Assembly (NCBI RefSeq): GCF_028747645.1
Contig: NZ_CP118100.1
Location: forward strand, 868,001 to 932,000
Source of the DNA: Microbacterium esteraromaticum
Lineage (GTDB): Bacteria; Actinomycetota; Actinomycetes; Actinomycetales; Microbacteriaceae
DNA length: 64,000 nucleotides
Direction: 5' to 3'
Shown here: positions 7,889 through 16,576 of the stretch, piece after piece
Numbering within the stretch: position 1 is the stretch's first letter
How the letters are laid out: the number at the start of each line of letters is the position of its first letter
The notes under the pieces: model-generated
What the model was told of the DNA's origin: nothing
What the model saw: the letters and a program-made list of their open reading frames with translations, nothing else
Database searches by the model: none
Program-made: the position numbers and the translations under genes

Positions 7889-8764
7889 ATGACGGCGAAG
7901 ACCCTCGACGGCAAGGCCGCTGCGGCCGAGATCAAGAGTGAGCTGACCGAGCGCGTCGCGGCGCTGCGTGCCCGCGGCATCGTGCCCGGCATCGCCACCG
8001 TGCTGGTGGGGGCCGACCCGGCCTCGCAGCTCTACGTCGGCATGAAACACCGCCAGTCTGAGGCGATCGGCATGAACTCCATCCAGCGCGAGCTGCCGGC
8101 GGATGCCACCCAGCAGCAGGTCGAAGCGCTGATCGATGAGCTCAACGCCGACCCGGCGTGCCACGGCTACATCGTGCAGCTGCCGCTGCCGAAGCACCTC
8201 GACACCGATGCCATCCTCGAGCGCATCGACCCGGCCAAGGACGCCGACGGTCTGCATCCGACCAACCTCGGCCGGCTGGTGCTCAACGTCAACGCGCCGA
8301 TCCACACACCGCTGCCGTGCACGCCCCGCGGCGTGATCGAGCTTCTCGTGCGCAACGGCTACGACTTCTCGGGCAAGCACGTCGTCGTCGTCGGTCGCGG
8401 CGTCACGATCGGCCGGCCGATGGGGCTGCTGCTCACGCGGCGCGACGTCAATGCCACGGTCACCCAGGTGCACACCGGCACGCCGGATATGGCGCCGTAC
8501 CTGCGGATGGCCGATGTGATCGTCGCCGGCGCGGGGGTCAAGCACCTCATCCGCGCAGCCGACGTCAAGCCCGGCGCCGCCGTGCTTGACGTGGGAGTGA
8601 CCCGTGAGGATGACCCCGAGACGGGCAAGTCGAAGGTGTACGGCGACGTGCATCCCGACGTCGCCGAGGTCGCCGGATTCCTCTCGCCCAACCCGGGCGG
8701 TGTCGGCCCGATGACCGTCGCGCTGCTGATGACGAACGTCGTCGAGGCCGCCGAGCGGGCGTAG
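7889..8764 (+). CDS. folD: bifunctional methylene-THF dehydrogenase / methenyl-THF cyclohydrolase
   Basis: The 291-residue enzyme oxidises 5,10-methylene-THF with NADP and hydrolyses the methenyl product to 10-formyl-THF. It has the characteristic [14 protein letters not shown] segment carrying the catalytic Lys, the [10 protein letters not shown] folate loop, and the Rossmann part [15 protein letters not shown]. In that last motif most bacteria have GRS at the position written GRG here. The C-terminal [13 protein letters not shown] signature is intact. The start follows AAAGGA by 8 nt. It probably shares the ZTP-controlled transcript with glyA. Confidence 0.97.
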   Translation: MTAKTLDGKAAAAEIKSELTERVAALRARGIVPGIATVLVGADPASQLYVGMKHRQSEAIGMNSIQRELPADATQQQVEALIDELNADPACHGYIVQLPLPKHLDTDAILERIDPAKDADGLHPTNLGRLVLNVNAPIHTPLPCTPRGVIELLVRNGYDFSGKHVVVVGRGVTIGRPMGLLLTRRDVNATVTQVHTGTPDMAPYLRMADVIVAGAGVKHLIRAADVKPGAAVLDVGVTREDDPETGKSKVYGDVHPDVAEVAGFLSPNPGGVGPMTVALLMTNVVEAAERA

Positions 8765-8775
8765 CGAGACGCCGT

Positions 8776-8797
8776 ACGCGCCGCCGCGGCGCGGCGT
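8776..8797. terminator. G+C-rich hairpin between convergent folD and a membrane-protein gene
   Basis: ACGCGCCG and CGGCGCG-GCGT pair around a 3-nt loop in the 36-bp gap between two convergent genes, so it could end transcription from both sides. There is no U-tract. Confidence 0.45.
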
Positions 8798-8800
8798 GCG

Positions 8801-9376
8801 TCACCCCAGGTCGTCGAGCATCCGACGCTGTTCGGGTGTCAGCCCGTCGGCGAGCTCCTCGCGCCCCGCGCGGGTCGCGGGGGAGTCGGGAGCGGGAGCG
8901 TCGGATGCCGGAGACGGGCGGCGCCCGGTGATCTTCGCCGAGGTCGCGTCGTAGATCTGGCCCGCCTTCGCGCGGAACCGGTCGTCGAGGCGGTCGTAGA
9001 CGACCCAGCCGATCAGCAGCAGCACGGGCGGGAGCACCCAGCCCCAGAAGAATCCGCTGACGCGCACACCGCTCAGCAGCACGGTCACGATCCACACGAT
9101 CAGCTCGACGGCGAACACGCTGGCGTACTGCACTGCCTTCTCGCCGAGCTTCGTGCGCTCATGCGCTGACTTCGCGACGCCCTTGCGGAACGCCGCGCGC
9201 AGCGCGGGTTTGATCAGCAGTGCGGCGGCGGTGAGCACGACGGCGGCCCACAGGGCGTGCCAGCCCACGCTCACGCTCGGCAGCAGCAGACCGAGCAGCA
9301 GCAGCGCCGCCGCGTTGAAGACGTAGAGTGCACCGAACCGGATGATCGCGTTGCGCATGCCTCCAGGGTCGCACAT
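8801..9376 (-). CDS. integral membrane protein of unknown function
   Basis: About 185-191 residues, depending on whether the first ATG (9374-9376) or an internal ATG (9356-9358, preceded directly by GGAGG) is used. There are four hydrophobic segments: about 15-33, 40-55, 85-101 and 108-125. Basic loops lie between helices 2 and 3. A charged C-terminal tail of about 60 residues ends in LTPEQRRMLDDLG. I do not recognise a family. It is convergent with folD and sits 8 bp downstream of the DUF6882-like gene on the same strand, so it is probably in the same transcript. Confidence 0.7.
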   Translation of the reverse strand: MCDPGGMRNAIIRFGALYVFNAAALLLLGLLLPSVSVGWHALWAAVVLTAAALLIKPALRAAFRKGVAKSAHERTKLGEKAVQYASVFAVELIVWIVTVLLSGVRVSGFFWGWVLPPVLLLIGWVVYDRLDDRFRAKAGQIYDATSAKITGRRPSPASDAPAPDSPATRAGREELADGLTPEQRRMLDDLG

Positions 9377-9384
9377 CCGCCGGT

Positions 9385-10098
9385 TCAGGCGCCGGTGAGT
9401 GTGCTCTCGATGCCGGAGATGCGGGCGTGCTCGTCGAACCGGAATGTGGCGGTGCCGGTGGCATCCGATACGACGGCCGCCGAGAACGACTCATCGGCCC
9501 ACTCGAGTCGCCACCCGGCCAGACGCGAGAGATCCCAGACGGAGGCCCGCGGATCGCGCATCGTCAGGCCGGCGAGCACACGGGGGAGCGCCTGCACCGC
9601 GGTGCTGACGCTCAACGTCGGTACCGCAGCGTCGAGCAGGATCACCGCGCGCGTGTCTCCGACGTTGGCGATGTAGTACGGCGACAGTCCGGTGATCTCG
9701 ACGGCCGCGCCGCCGACCAGGTGCGCGACCGATGACAGCACGGAGTCTCCGTCATCGCCGTCGGGCAGAGCGACCTCGCCTGCCGTGAGCTCGGCGATGC
9801 CGTGCTGCTCGCCGTACGTCCGTAGGCGGTCGGCCACGGTGGTGTCGTAGCTTTCGGGGAGTGCCCACGACCACATCAGCGAGCGGGGGCCCGGTGCGAT
9901 GGAAGCGATCAGGTGCGGCGTCGCCTGCAGAGTGCGCGACGGGTCGGCATCGGCGGCGAAGGTGAACACTCCTGCCGAGAGGTCGACGCTCCAGCGGTGC
10001 TCGCCCAGGTCGTCGACGGCGGCGACCAGCTGGTCCTGCCGGAGGGCCGTGAACAGGGCGGCGCGGTCGGCGAGGGCGCGCAGGGTGTCGAAGTTCAT
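9385..10098 (-). CDS. DUF6882-like protein
   Basis: 237 residues, soluble, no signal peptide. The start is the ATG at 10096-10098 after GGAG. The frame stays open much further upstream, but that part is antisense to the AtoE gene and is rejected. The sequence alternates short strands with a central W-rich segment (SLMWSWALPES) and ends in a second set of strands (DLSRLAGWRLEWADESFSA). This pattern recalls the DUF6882 family, which is of unknown role. The gene is divergent from the transporter gene with about 108 bp between them. Confidence 0.6.
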   Translation of the reverse strand: MNFDTLRALADRAALFTALRQDQLVAAVDDLGEHRWSVDLSAGVFTFAADADPSRTLQATPHLIASIAPGPRSLMWSWALPESYDTTVADRLRTYGEQHGIAELTAGEVALPDGDDGDSVLSSVAHLVGGAAVEITGLSPYYIANVGDTRAVILLDAAVPTLSVSTAVQALPRVLAGLTMRDPRASVWDLSRLAGWRLEWADESFSAAVVSDATGTATFRFDEHARISGIESTLTGA

Positions 10099-10206
10099 GT
10101 CTCCAGTGTGCGTGTCGAGGCTGTGCGATGCCAAAGCCGCAGCCGTGAATTCGCTATGGTCTTTGAGGCACGGACACGTGTGCCCAGAGACAAAGGAGTA
10201 GCTGTC

Positions 10207-11571
10207 ATGCACACGACGCAGACACGCCCCGGCAAGCGCAGCTTCATGCGCCCCATCAACAGGTTCCTCGAACAGTGGATTCCCTCGGCGCTGACCTTCG
10301 CGATCGTCCTGACGTTCATCGTCGCCATCCTCGCGATGACACTGACACAGACGAGCCCTGTCGACGTCGTCGTCAGCTGGGGCGACGGTCTGGCGGGCCT
10401 GCTGGCCTTCATGACCCAGATGTGCCTGATCCTGCTGTTGGGGTACATGCTCGCCAACACCGGCCCCGTGCGCAAGCTGCTCGGCTGGCTCGCCCGAGTG
10501 CCCAGCAACGCGGCGTTCGCGTACGTCTTCGTCTTCATCGTCGCGGCCCTGGCCTGCCTGATCACCTGGGGGCTGGGCCTCATCGTCGGCACCCTGCTGG
10601 CCCGTGAGGTCGCCGTACAGGCACGCAAGCGCGGCATGAAGGTGCACTTCCCGCTGCTGGTGGCCGCCGGCTACTCGGGCTTCGTCGTCTGGCACATGGG
10701 CTACTCGGGTTCGGGCCCACTGACCGCAGCGACGCCGGGATCCTTCCTTGCACCGGCTCTGAACGACGAGGTCATCCCCGTCACCGAGACGCTGTTCTCG
10801 ACGTGGAACCTGCTGGCCGCCGTCAGCGTGATCGTCGTCTGCTCGCTGCTGTTCTTCCTGATCCGTCCGCGCAAGGACGACCCGATCTTCGAGCTGCCGG
10901 TGCACGTCGGCTCTGAGGAGCATGATGAGGCCGACGACCAGGTCGTCACCCCCGCCGACCGCGTCGACGCGTCGCGCATCCTCACCCTCGCGCTCGGTGC
11001 GGCGCTCGCCGTCTACCTCGTCGTGCACTTCGTTCAGGGCGGCACGCTGACCCTCGACATCGTCAACTGGTCGTTCCTGGCGCTGATCCTGCTGCTGGTG
11101 CGCAACCCCTTCGAACTGATTCACCTGACCAAGAAGGCCGCATCGAACGTCGGCGAGATCCTCGTGCAGTTCCCGCTGTACGCGGGCATCCTGGGCATCA
11201 TGGCCGGCTCGGGGCTGATCGAACTGTTCTCGAACTCGTTCGTCGCGATCGCCACTCCGGTCACGTTCGGCGTGCTGGCGTTCCTGGCCGCCGGTGTCGT
11301 GAACTTCTTCGTGCCCTCGGGTGGCGGGCAGTTCGCCGTACAGGGGCCGATCATGCTCGATGCCGCCGACCAACTGGGTGTCGACCCCGCGGTGGCCGTC
11401 ATGGCGGTCGCCTACGGCGACCAGTGGACGAACATGATCCAGCCGTTCTGGGCGCTGCCCGTGCTGGCGATCGCCGGTCTGAAGATGCGCGACATCCTCG
11501 GGTACACCTTCGTGACGCTGCTCGGCTCGGGCGTGGTGCTGATGACCGTACTGGTGCTCGTCAGCCTCTGA
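10207..11571 (+). CDS. short-chain fatty acid transporter, AtoE family
   Basis: The 454-residue protein has about 11-12 membrane segments and the AtoE/TIGR00366 signature. This includes the N-terminal RFLEQWIPSALTFAIVLTF helix, the GYSGFVVWHMGYSGSGPL loop, and the late NFFVPSGGGQFAVQGP segment. Members import butyrate, acetoacetate or similar acids. A charged cytoplasmic loop (about residues 222-265) lies mid-protein. The start follows AAAGGAG by 8 nt. It is convergent with the hpa operon, so transport of an acid made or used there is possible but not shown. Confidence 0.9.
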   Translation: MHTTQTRPGKRSFMRPINRFLEQWIPSALTFAIVLTFIVAILAMTLTQTSPVDVVVSWGDGLAGLLAFMTQMCLILLLGYMLANTGPVRKLLGWLARVPSNAAFAYVFVFIVAALACLITWGLGLIVGTLLAREVAVQARKRGMKVHFPLLVAAGYSGFVVWHMGYSGSGPLTAATPGSFLAPALNDEVIPVTETLFSTWNLLAAVSVIVVCSLLFFLIRPRKDDPIFELPVHVGSEEHDEADDQVVTPADRVDASRILTLALGAALAVYLVVHFVQGGTLTLDIVNWSFLALILLLVRNPFELIHLTKKAASNVGEILVQFPLYAGILGIMAGSGLIELFSNSFVAIATPVTFGVLAFLAAGVVNFFVPSGGGQFAVQGPIMLDAADQLGVDPAVAVMAVAYGDQWTNMIQPFWALPVLAIAGLKMRDILGYTFVTLLGSGVVLMTVLVLVSL

Positions 11572-11598
11572 TCGCCGCGGCGCACATGCGCCGTATAC

Positions 11599-11637
11599 GT
11601 CACATGCTCGGCACCGTCACGGTGCCGAGCATGTGAC
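11599..11637. terminator. 39-nt near-perfect hairpin between convergent atoE-like and hpaI genes
   Basis: Two 19-nt arms (beginning GTCACATGCTCGG) are exact complements around a single C at 11618. Its position between convergent stop codons fits a bidirectional terminator. The 13-mer CTGATCGCCGCGG just before it (11568-11580) also precedes the hairpin at 21599. Confidence 0.7.
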
Positions 11638-11651
11638 ATACAGGGAGAAGG

Positions 11652-12452
11652 TCAGTACGCGTCGGACTCGGCATCGGATGCCGGGATGAACCGCGCCGCC
11701 AGAGCCTCAGAGCCGCGTGCGAGCAGGGTCACGTCGGCGCCGACCGTGACGAAACGGGCGCCGGCGTCGAGGTAGGCGTCGGCCGCGGCGGGGTCGAAGG
11801 CGTTCACGCCCACGTACTTGCCCGCGGCGCGCACCGCCGCGAAGACCCGGTGCACGGCGGCGACCACATCGGGATGCCCCTGCTGACCGGGGACGCCCAT
11901 CGACGCGGCCAGATCGGCCGGGCCCACCAGCACGCCGTCCACGCCGTCGACGCCGGCGATCTCGGCGGCGGCGTCGACGGCATCCGCCGATTCGATCTGC
12001 ACGAACAGCGACACCGTCTCGGAGGCGTTGGGCACGTAGCCGACGACGCGGCCCCAGCGGCCGCTGCGGGCGAGCGCAGAACCCACCCCGCGCACGCCCT
12101 CGGGCGGATAGCGCACCGCCGCGACGGCGGCGCGTGCCTCGTCGGCCGACGCGACCATCGGCACCAGCAGATTCTGTGCGCCGGTGTCGAGAACCTGCTT
12201 GATGATCACCGCATCGTTCACCGGTACGCGCACCACACAGGTGGTCGGGTAGGCGGCGATGGCCTGCAGCTGCTGCTGCACGGTCGTGAGCGTGTTCGGC
12301 CCGTGCTCCATGTCGATCATCAGCCAGTCCAGACCCGAACCAGCGCAGATCTCGGCGTTCAACGTCGAGCCGGCGCTCAGCCACATACCGATCAGCGGCC
12401 GGTTGGCCTGCGCGAGCGCCTCGCGGAAGGTCGGTTCTAGACGAAGCGGCAT
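11652..12452 (-). CDS. hpaI: 2,4-dihydroxyhept-2-ene-1,7-dioate aldolase (HpcH/HpaI family)
   Basis: 266 residues. This class II aldolase would cleave the seven-carbon hydroxy-keto acid to pyruvate and succinic semialdehyde, the last step of homoprotocatechuate meta-cleavage. The motifs match HpaI: the GLDWLMIDMEHGPN segment, the VRVPVND strand carrying the active-site Arg, and the metal Glu in FVQIES. The GPADLAASMGVPGQ loop with the metal Asp is also present. I chose the ATG at 12450-12452, which overlaps the end of hpaH by 16 bp; a longer frame upstream is antisense noise. It is the last gene of the hpa operon. Confidence 0.9.
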   Translation of the reverse strand: MPLRLEPTFREALAQANRPLIGMWLSAGSTLNAEICAGSGLDWLMIDMEHGPNTLTTVQQQLQAIAAYPTTCVVRVPVNDAVIIKQVLDTGAQNLLVPMVASADEARAAVAAVRYPPEGVRGVGSALARSGRWGRVVGYVPNASETVSLFVQIESADAVDAAAEIAGVDGVDGVLVGPADLAASMGVPGQQGHPDVVAAVHRVFAAVRAAGKYVGVNAFDPAAADAYLDAGARFVTVGADVTLLARGSEALAARFIPASDAESDAY

Positions 12453-13225
12453 TCGATCGTTCCCATCTCGCGGTAGTCGCAGAGCACGGTGTCGCCGCGC
12501 TCGACCCACATCGGGCGTGTGAACGATCCTGCCAGGATGATCTCGCCCGGCTCCAGGCGCGCGCCGTGCTGATGGAACTTGTTCGCCAGCCACGCCACAC
12601 CGGTGGCCGGATGCCCGAGCACACCCGCCGCAACGCCCGTCTCTTCGATCTGGCCGTTGCGCGAGAGCACGCCGGGCACCCAGCGCAGGTCGATCTCGTC
12701 GGGGCGCAGACGCACATCACCCAGCACCATCGCCCCGTACGCGGCGTTGTCGCTGATCGTGTCGACGATCGTGCGACCCTCCAGCTCGATGTGCGAGTTG
12801 AGCACTTCCAACGCGGGCACCGCGTAATCGATCGCCGCGAGGGCGTCATCGAGCGTGCAGTCGGGGCCTTCGAGCGGCTGCTTCAGCACGAACGCCAGCT
12901 CGACCTCTATACGCACGTTCGAGAAGTCGTCGAACGGGATCTCGGATCCCGTTGCGTAGACGGTGTCATCGAACATCACGCCATAGTCGGGCTCGGTGAT
13001 GCCCGTCGCCTGCTGCATGGCCTTCGAGGTGAGCCCGATCTTGCGCCCCACCAGACGGCGTCCGGCAGCGACCTGCGAGTCGCGCCAGACGCCCTGGATG
13101 GCATAGGAGTCCTCGATGGTGGCATCCGGATACCGTGCCGTGATCCGCGGGATCACCCCGCGGGTGCGTTCGGCCTCGGCGAGCTCCGCCGCCAGTGCTG
13201 CGATGGTCTCGGCGGGCAGCGTCAC
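12437..13225 (-). CDS. hpaH: 2-oxo-hept-3-ene-1,7-dioate hydratase
   Basis: 262 residues, close to the usual ~267. It adds water to the ring-cleavage product 2-oxo-hept-3-ene-dioate. Family features are [16 protein letters not shown] near the N-terminus, then PDYGVMFDD and the metal-binding [10 protein letters not shown] (Glu-x-Glu type). [12 protein letters not shown] and the C-terminal LAGSFTRP follow. I place the start at the GTG whose last two bases share the TGA of hpaD (GTGA overlap at 13222-13225); longer starts overlap hpaD without reason. It lies between hpaD and hpaI in the operon. Confidence 0.9.
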   Translation of the reverse strand: MTLPAETIAALAAELAEAERTRGVIPRITARYPDATIEDSYAIQGVWRDSQVAAGRRLVGRKIGLTSKAMQQATGITEPDYGVMFDDTVYATGSEIPFDDFSNVRIEVELAFVLKQPLEGPDCTLDDALAAIDYAVPALEVLNSHIELEGRTIVDTISDNAAYGAMVLGDVRLRPDEIDLRWVPGVLSRNGQIEETGVAAGVLGHPATGVAWLANKFHQHGARLEPGEIILAGSFTRPMWVERGDTVLCDYREMGTIECRFV

Positions 13226-14388
13226 AGCTGGTGTCCGAGCTTGTACTCGCCCTGCTTCCACTCGGGCATCGACTTCTCGCCCTCATCGGGGCGGGTGTAC
13301 GAGAACCCGTCGGCGCCGATCGTGACGGCCATCTCGCTGCTGTCGGTACGCGCGATCACCGGCTGCGGGTTGCCGTCGAGGTCGAGCACGAGCGAGGCGT
13401 CGGTGTACCAGCTGGGAACCACCGGGGTGCCCCACCAGTCGCGGCGCTGGTTGTCGTGAACGTCCCACGTGATCACCGGATTGTCGGGGTCGCCCGTGTA
13501 GTAGTCCTGGGTGTAGATCTCGACACGGTGCCCGTCGGGGTCGCGCAGGTACAGGTAGAACGCGTTGCTGACGCCGTGGCGGCCGGGGCCGCGCTCGATG
13601 GCATCCGATCTGCGCAGCGCGCCGAGCTTGTCGCAGATCGCGAGGATGTTGTGCTTCTCGTGCGTCGCGAAGGCGACGTGGTGCATGCGGGGGCCGTCGC
13701 CGCCGGTCGCGGCTGTGTCGTGCACCGTGGGCTTGCGGCGCATCCACGCCGCGTACACGGTGCCGGACTCGTCCTGGATGTCTTCGGTGACGCGGAAACC
13801 GAGGTCCTGGTAGTGGCGCACCGCGCGCGGCACGTCGGGGGTGACCTGGTTGAAGTGGTCCAGACGTACCAGCTCACCCGGGGTGTGCAGGTCGTAGCGC
13901 CACGACAACCGCTCGACATGCGTGGTCTCGAAGAAGAACTCGTACGGGAAGCCCAGCGGGTCTACGACGCGCACCGAGTCGCCGATACCGAGCACGAACC
14001 CCTCGGGGTTGCGGCGCACATCGCAGCCGAGCTCGGTGTAGAACGCCACTGCCCGGTCGAGGTCCTCGGCGCTGCGCACCCGGTACGAGAACGCGGCCAC
14101 CGCGGCAATGGGCCCCTTGCGCAGCACCAGGTTGTGGTGGATGAACTCCTCGGTCGAGCGCAGGTAGATCGCCTCATCGTCCTCGGCGGTGACGTACAGG
14201 CCGAGCACGTCGACGTAGAACTCGCGCGACGCGGCGAGGTCGGTCACGACGAGTTCCATGTACGCGCAGCGCAGGATGTCGGGCGGGGTCGACGCGGGCG
14301 TCGCCACCGGGTTATCGCTGTTGATGGGTGCCTCCTGGCTGACGGAGAAGCCAGAGGAGGTGAGGGTCTTCGCGGTCTTGTCGGTCAT
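13222..14388 (-). CDS. hpaD: 3,4-dihydroxyphenylacetate (homoprotocatechuate) 2,3-dioxygenase
   Basis: 388 residues with two vicinal-oxygen-chelate domains, as in the type I extradiol dioxygenases HPCD of Brevibacterium (Fe) and MndD of Arthrobacter (Mn). The metal triad reads His178, His237 and Glu290. These are offset by exactly 23 from the HPCD ligands His155, His214 and Glu267 as I know them, because this protein has a longer N-terminus. It opens the homoprotocatechuate ring with O2 to give 5-carboxymethyl-2-hydroxymuconate semialdehyde. The start follows AAGGAAG. It lies 14 bp after hpaE and overlaps hpaH by 4 bp. Sequence alone does not tell Fe from Mn. Confidence 0.95.
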   Translation of the reverse strand: MTDKTAKTLTSSGFSVSQEAPINSDNPVATPASTPPDILRCAYMELVVTDLAASREFYVDVLGLYVTAEDDEAIYLRSTEEFIHHNLVLRKGPIAAVAAFSYRVRSAEDLDRAVAFYTELGCDVRRNPEGFVLGIGDSVRVVDPLGFPYEFFFETTHVERLSWRYDLHTPGELVRLDHFNQVTPDVPRAVRHYQDLGFRVTEDIQDESGTVYAAWMRRKPTVHDTAATGGDGPRMHHVAFATHEKHNILAICDKLGALRRSDAIERGPGRHGVSNAFYLYLRDPDGHRVEIYTQDYYTGDPDNPVITWDVHDNQRRDWWGTPVVPSWYTDASLVLDLDGNPQPVIARTDSSEMAVTIGADGFSYTRPDEGEKSMPEWKQGEYKLGHQL

Positions 14389-14402
14389 GACGGCTTCCTT
14401 GC

Positions 14403-15902
14403 TCAGTTCTTGCCGAAGGTGGGGTTGTGGGGTTCGCCGAGCGTGATGTGCACGCTCTGCTGGTCGGTGTAGAAATCGATCGAGCGGTAGCCGCCCTCGT
14501 GGCCGAGGCCGGACGCCTTCACACCGCCGAAGGGGGTGCGCAGATCGCGCACGTTGTTCGAGTTCAGCCACACCATGCCGGCCTCGACGGACTGCGCGAA
14601 GTTGTGCCCGCGCTTGAGGTCGTTCGTCCAGACGTACGCCGCCAGACCGTACTTGGTGTTGTTGGCCAGAGCCAGTGCCTCAGCATCCGATTCGAACGGC
14701 GTGATCGCCACGACGGGACCGAAGATCTCCTCCTGGAAGATACGGGCGTCGGGCATGACATCGGCGAACACCGTCGGGGCGACGTAGTTGCCCGTCGGGA
14801 AGCCCTCGGGACGGCCACCGCCGGCGACCAGACGCCCCTCGGTCTTGCCGATCTCGACGTAGCTCATCACCTTGTCGTAGTGCTCGGGATGCACGAGCGC
14901 CCCGACCTCGGTGGCCGGGTCATGCGGGTGCCCGACCTTCACACGACGCGCCTGGGCGGCGTAGCGCTCGACGAACTCGTCGTAGATCGCCCGCTCGACG
15001 AGAATGCGCGAACCCGCCGTGCAGCGCTCGCCGTTGAGCGAGAAGACACCGAAGATGCACGCGTCGATGGCGACATCGAGATCGGCGTCGGCGAACACGA
15101 TCGCCGGGCTCTTGCCGCCCAGCTCCATCGACAGGCCCTTCAGATACGGTGCGGCGTTGCCGAAGATCAGCTGACCGGTGCTGCTCTCGCCGGTGAACGA
15201 GATCAGCGGCACGTCGGGGTGCTTCACCAGCGCATCGCCGGCATCCTCCCCCAAGCCGTTGACGAGGTTGAACACACCCTTGGGCAGGCCGGCCTCTTCG
15301 AAGATGCCCGCCCACAGCGACGCCGACAGCGGCGTGAACTCGGCCGGCTTCAGCACGACCGTGTTGCCGGTGGCCAGCGCCGGGCCCAGCTTCCACGATT
15401 CGAGCATGAAGGGCGTGTTCCACGGCGTGATCAGGCCCGCAACCCCGATGGGCTTGCGGTTGACGTAGTTCATCTGGCGGCCCGGCACCTTGTAGGCGTC
15501 GTCGGCCTGCGCCACGATCAGGTCGGCGAAGAAACGGAAGTTCTCGGCGGCGCGTCGCGCCTGGCCCAGCGCCTGTGTGATCGGAAGGCCCGAGTCGAAC
15601 GACTCCAGTTCGGCGAGGCGGGCATCGCGCGACTCGACGATGTCGGCGATGCGGTGCAGCACCCGCGAGCGCTCGCGCGGCAGCATCCGCGGCCACGGGC
15701 CGTCTTCGAACGCGGCCTTGGCTGCCGCGACGGCACGGTCGATATCGGCCTTCTTGCCGGCCGCGGCGTGCACGTAGGTCTCGTTGGTGACGGGGTTGAG
15801 CACCGCGAAGGTGTCGCCGTCGACCGAGTCGACGAACTCGCCGTCGATGTAGTGCTGGATCTTCTGCGGCAGATCAGCCGGGGTGTACACGTCGGTCATC
15901 AT
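14403..15902 (-). CDS. hpaE: 5-carboxymethyl-2-hydroxymuconate semialdehyde dehydrogenase
   Basis: The 499-residue NAD-dependent aldehyde dehydrogenase has the catalytic Cys294 in GERCTAG, Glu260 in MELGGKSP, and the nucleotide fold with FTGESSTG. It would oxidise the semialdehyde from HpaD to the dicarboxylate. The start is one of two adjacent ATGs; the second (15897-15899) has better spacing from AAGGA. The first overlaps the gntR stop as ATGATGA. The operon position directly before hpaD supports the specific role over a general aldehyde dehydrogenase. Confidence 0.92.
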   Translation of the reverse strand: MMTDVYTPADLPQKIQHYIDGEFVDSVDGDTFAVLNPVTNETYVHAAAGKKADIDRAVAAAKAAFEDGPWPRMLPRERSRVLHRIADIVESRDARLAELESFDSGLPITQALGQARRAAENFRFFADLIVAQADDAYKVPGRQMNYVNRKPIGVAGLITPWNTPFMLESWKLGPALATGNTVVLKPAEFTPLSASLWAGIFEEAGLPKGVFNLVNGLGEDAGDALVKHPDVPLISFTGESSTGQLIFGNAAPYLKGLSMELGGKSPAIVFADADLDVAIDACIFGVFSLNGERCTAGSRILVERAIYDEFVERYAAQARRVKVGHPHDPATEVGALVHPEHYDKVMSYVEIGKTEGRLVAGGGRPEGFPTGNYVAPTVFADVMPDARIFQEEIFGPVVAITPFESDAEALALANNTKYGLAAYVWTNDLKRGHNFAQSVEAGMVWLNSNNVRDLRTPFGGVKASGLGHEGGYRSIDFYTDQQSVHITLGEPHNPTFGKN

Positions 15903-16576
15903 CGTCCTTCTTCTTCGCGGTGGGTGTGGAGGGAATCCAGGAACGCGTCCATGGTGCGCCAGCGGTGGTCGCGTGCGGCGAGCTCGATGGTCAGCGCGTC
16001 GGCGCCGGAACGGATGAGCTCAAGGATGTGGGTGTGCTCTTCGACCGAGTGGCGGGCGCGGCCCGGCACGAAGGCGAACGTCGTGTCGCGGATGCCCGAC
16101 AGTCGTCCCCATCCGCGGTGGACGAGGTCGAGGATGTGCGGGTTGGGGCACGGCTCGTAGAGCACGGAGTGGAAGTCGCGGTTGAGTTCGGTGAAACGGT
16201 GCGCATCGAAGTGATCGAGCAGCCGCAGCATGCGGTCGTTGATCTCTTCGGCGCGCCGGAGCGCGCTCTCGTCGAGCAAAGGGGCAGACAGTGCCGTCGC
16301 GGCGCCCTCGACCAGACCCAGGGTCTGCATGGTGTGGGCGTACTCGCCTTCGTCGACGAGAGACACGTGGGCGCCGACGTTGCGTTCGTAGGTGACGAGC
16401 CCCTCCGCCTCGAGGCGGCGGATCGCCTCGCGCACCGGGACGACGCTCATATCGAGGTCTTCGGCGATGGCGCCCAGTACGAGGCGGTAGCCCGGGCCGT
16501 ACCGGTGCGAGCTGATGCGCTCACGCAACCAGGTGTACGCCTGCTCCGACTTACTGCCCTCGCCTGCGGTGGGCAT
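15899..16576 (-). CDS. GntR-family regulator of the hpa operon (FCD subfamily)
   Basis: 225 residues. Residues about 8-75 are the winged helix (EQAYTWLRERISSH...SVVPVREAIRRLEAEGLV). The rest is an all-helical FCD effector domain with the metal-site pattern of histidines and Asp (NRDFHSVLYEPCPN, EHTHILELI, ARDHRWR). Members bind small organic acids and release DNA. Its ATG overlaps the stop of the FAH-RraA gene and its stop overlaps hpaE, so it sits inside the operon it probably controls. The likely operator is in the 156-bp divergent region at 18145-18300. Confidence 0.88.
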   Translation of the reverse strand: MPTAGEGSKSEQAYTWLRERISSHRYGPGYRLVLGAIAEDLDMSVVPVREAIRRLEAEGLVTYERNVGAHVSLVDEGEYAHTMQTLGLVEGAATALSAPLLDESALRRAEEINDRMLRLLDHFDAHRFTELNRDFHSVLYEPCPNPHILDLVHRGWGRLSGIRDTTFAFVPGRARHSVEEHTHILELIRSGADALTIELAARDHRWRTMDAFLDSLHTHREEEGR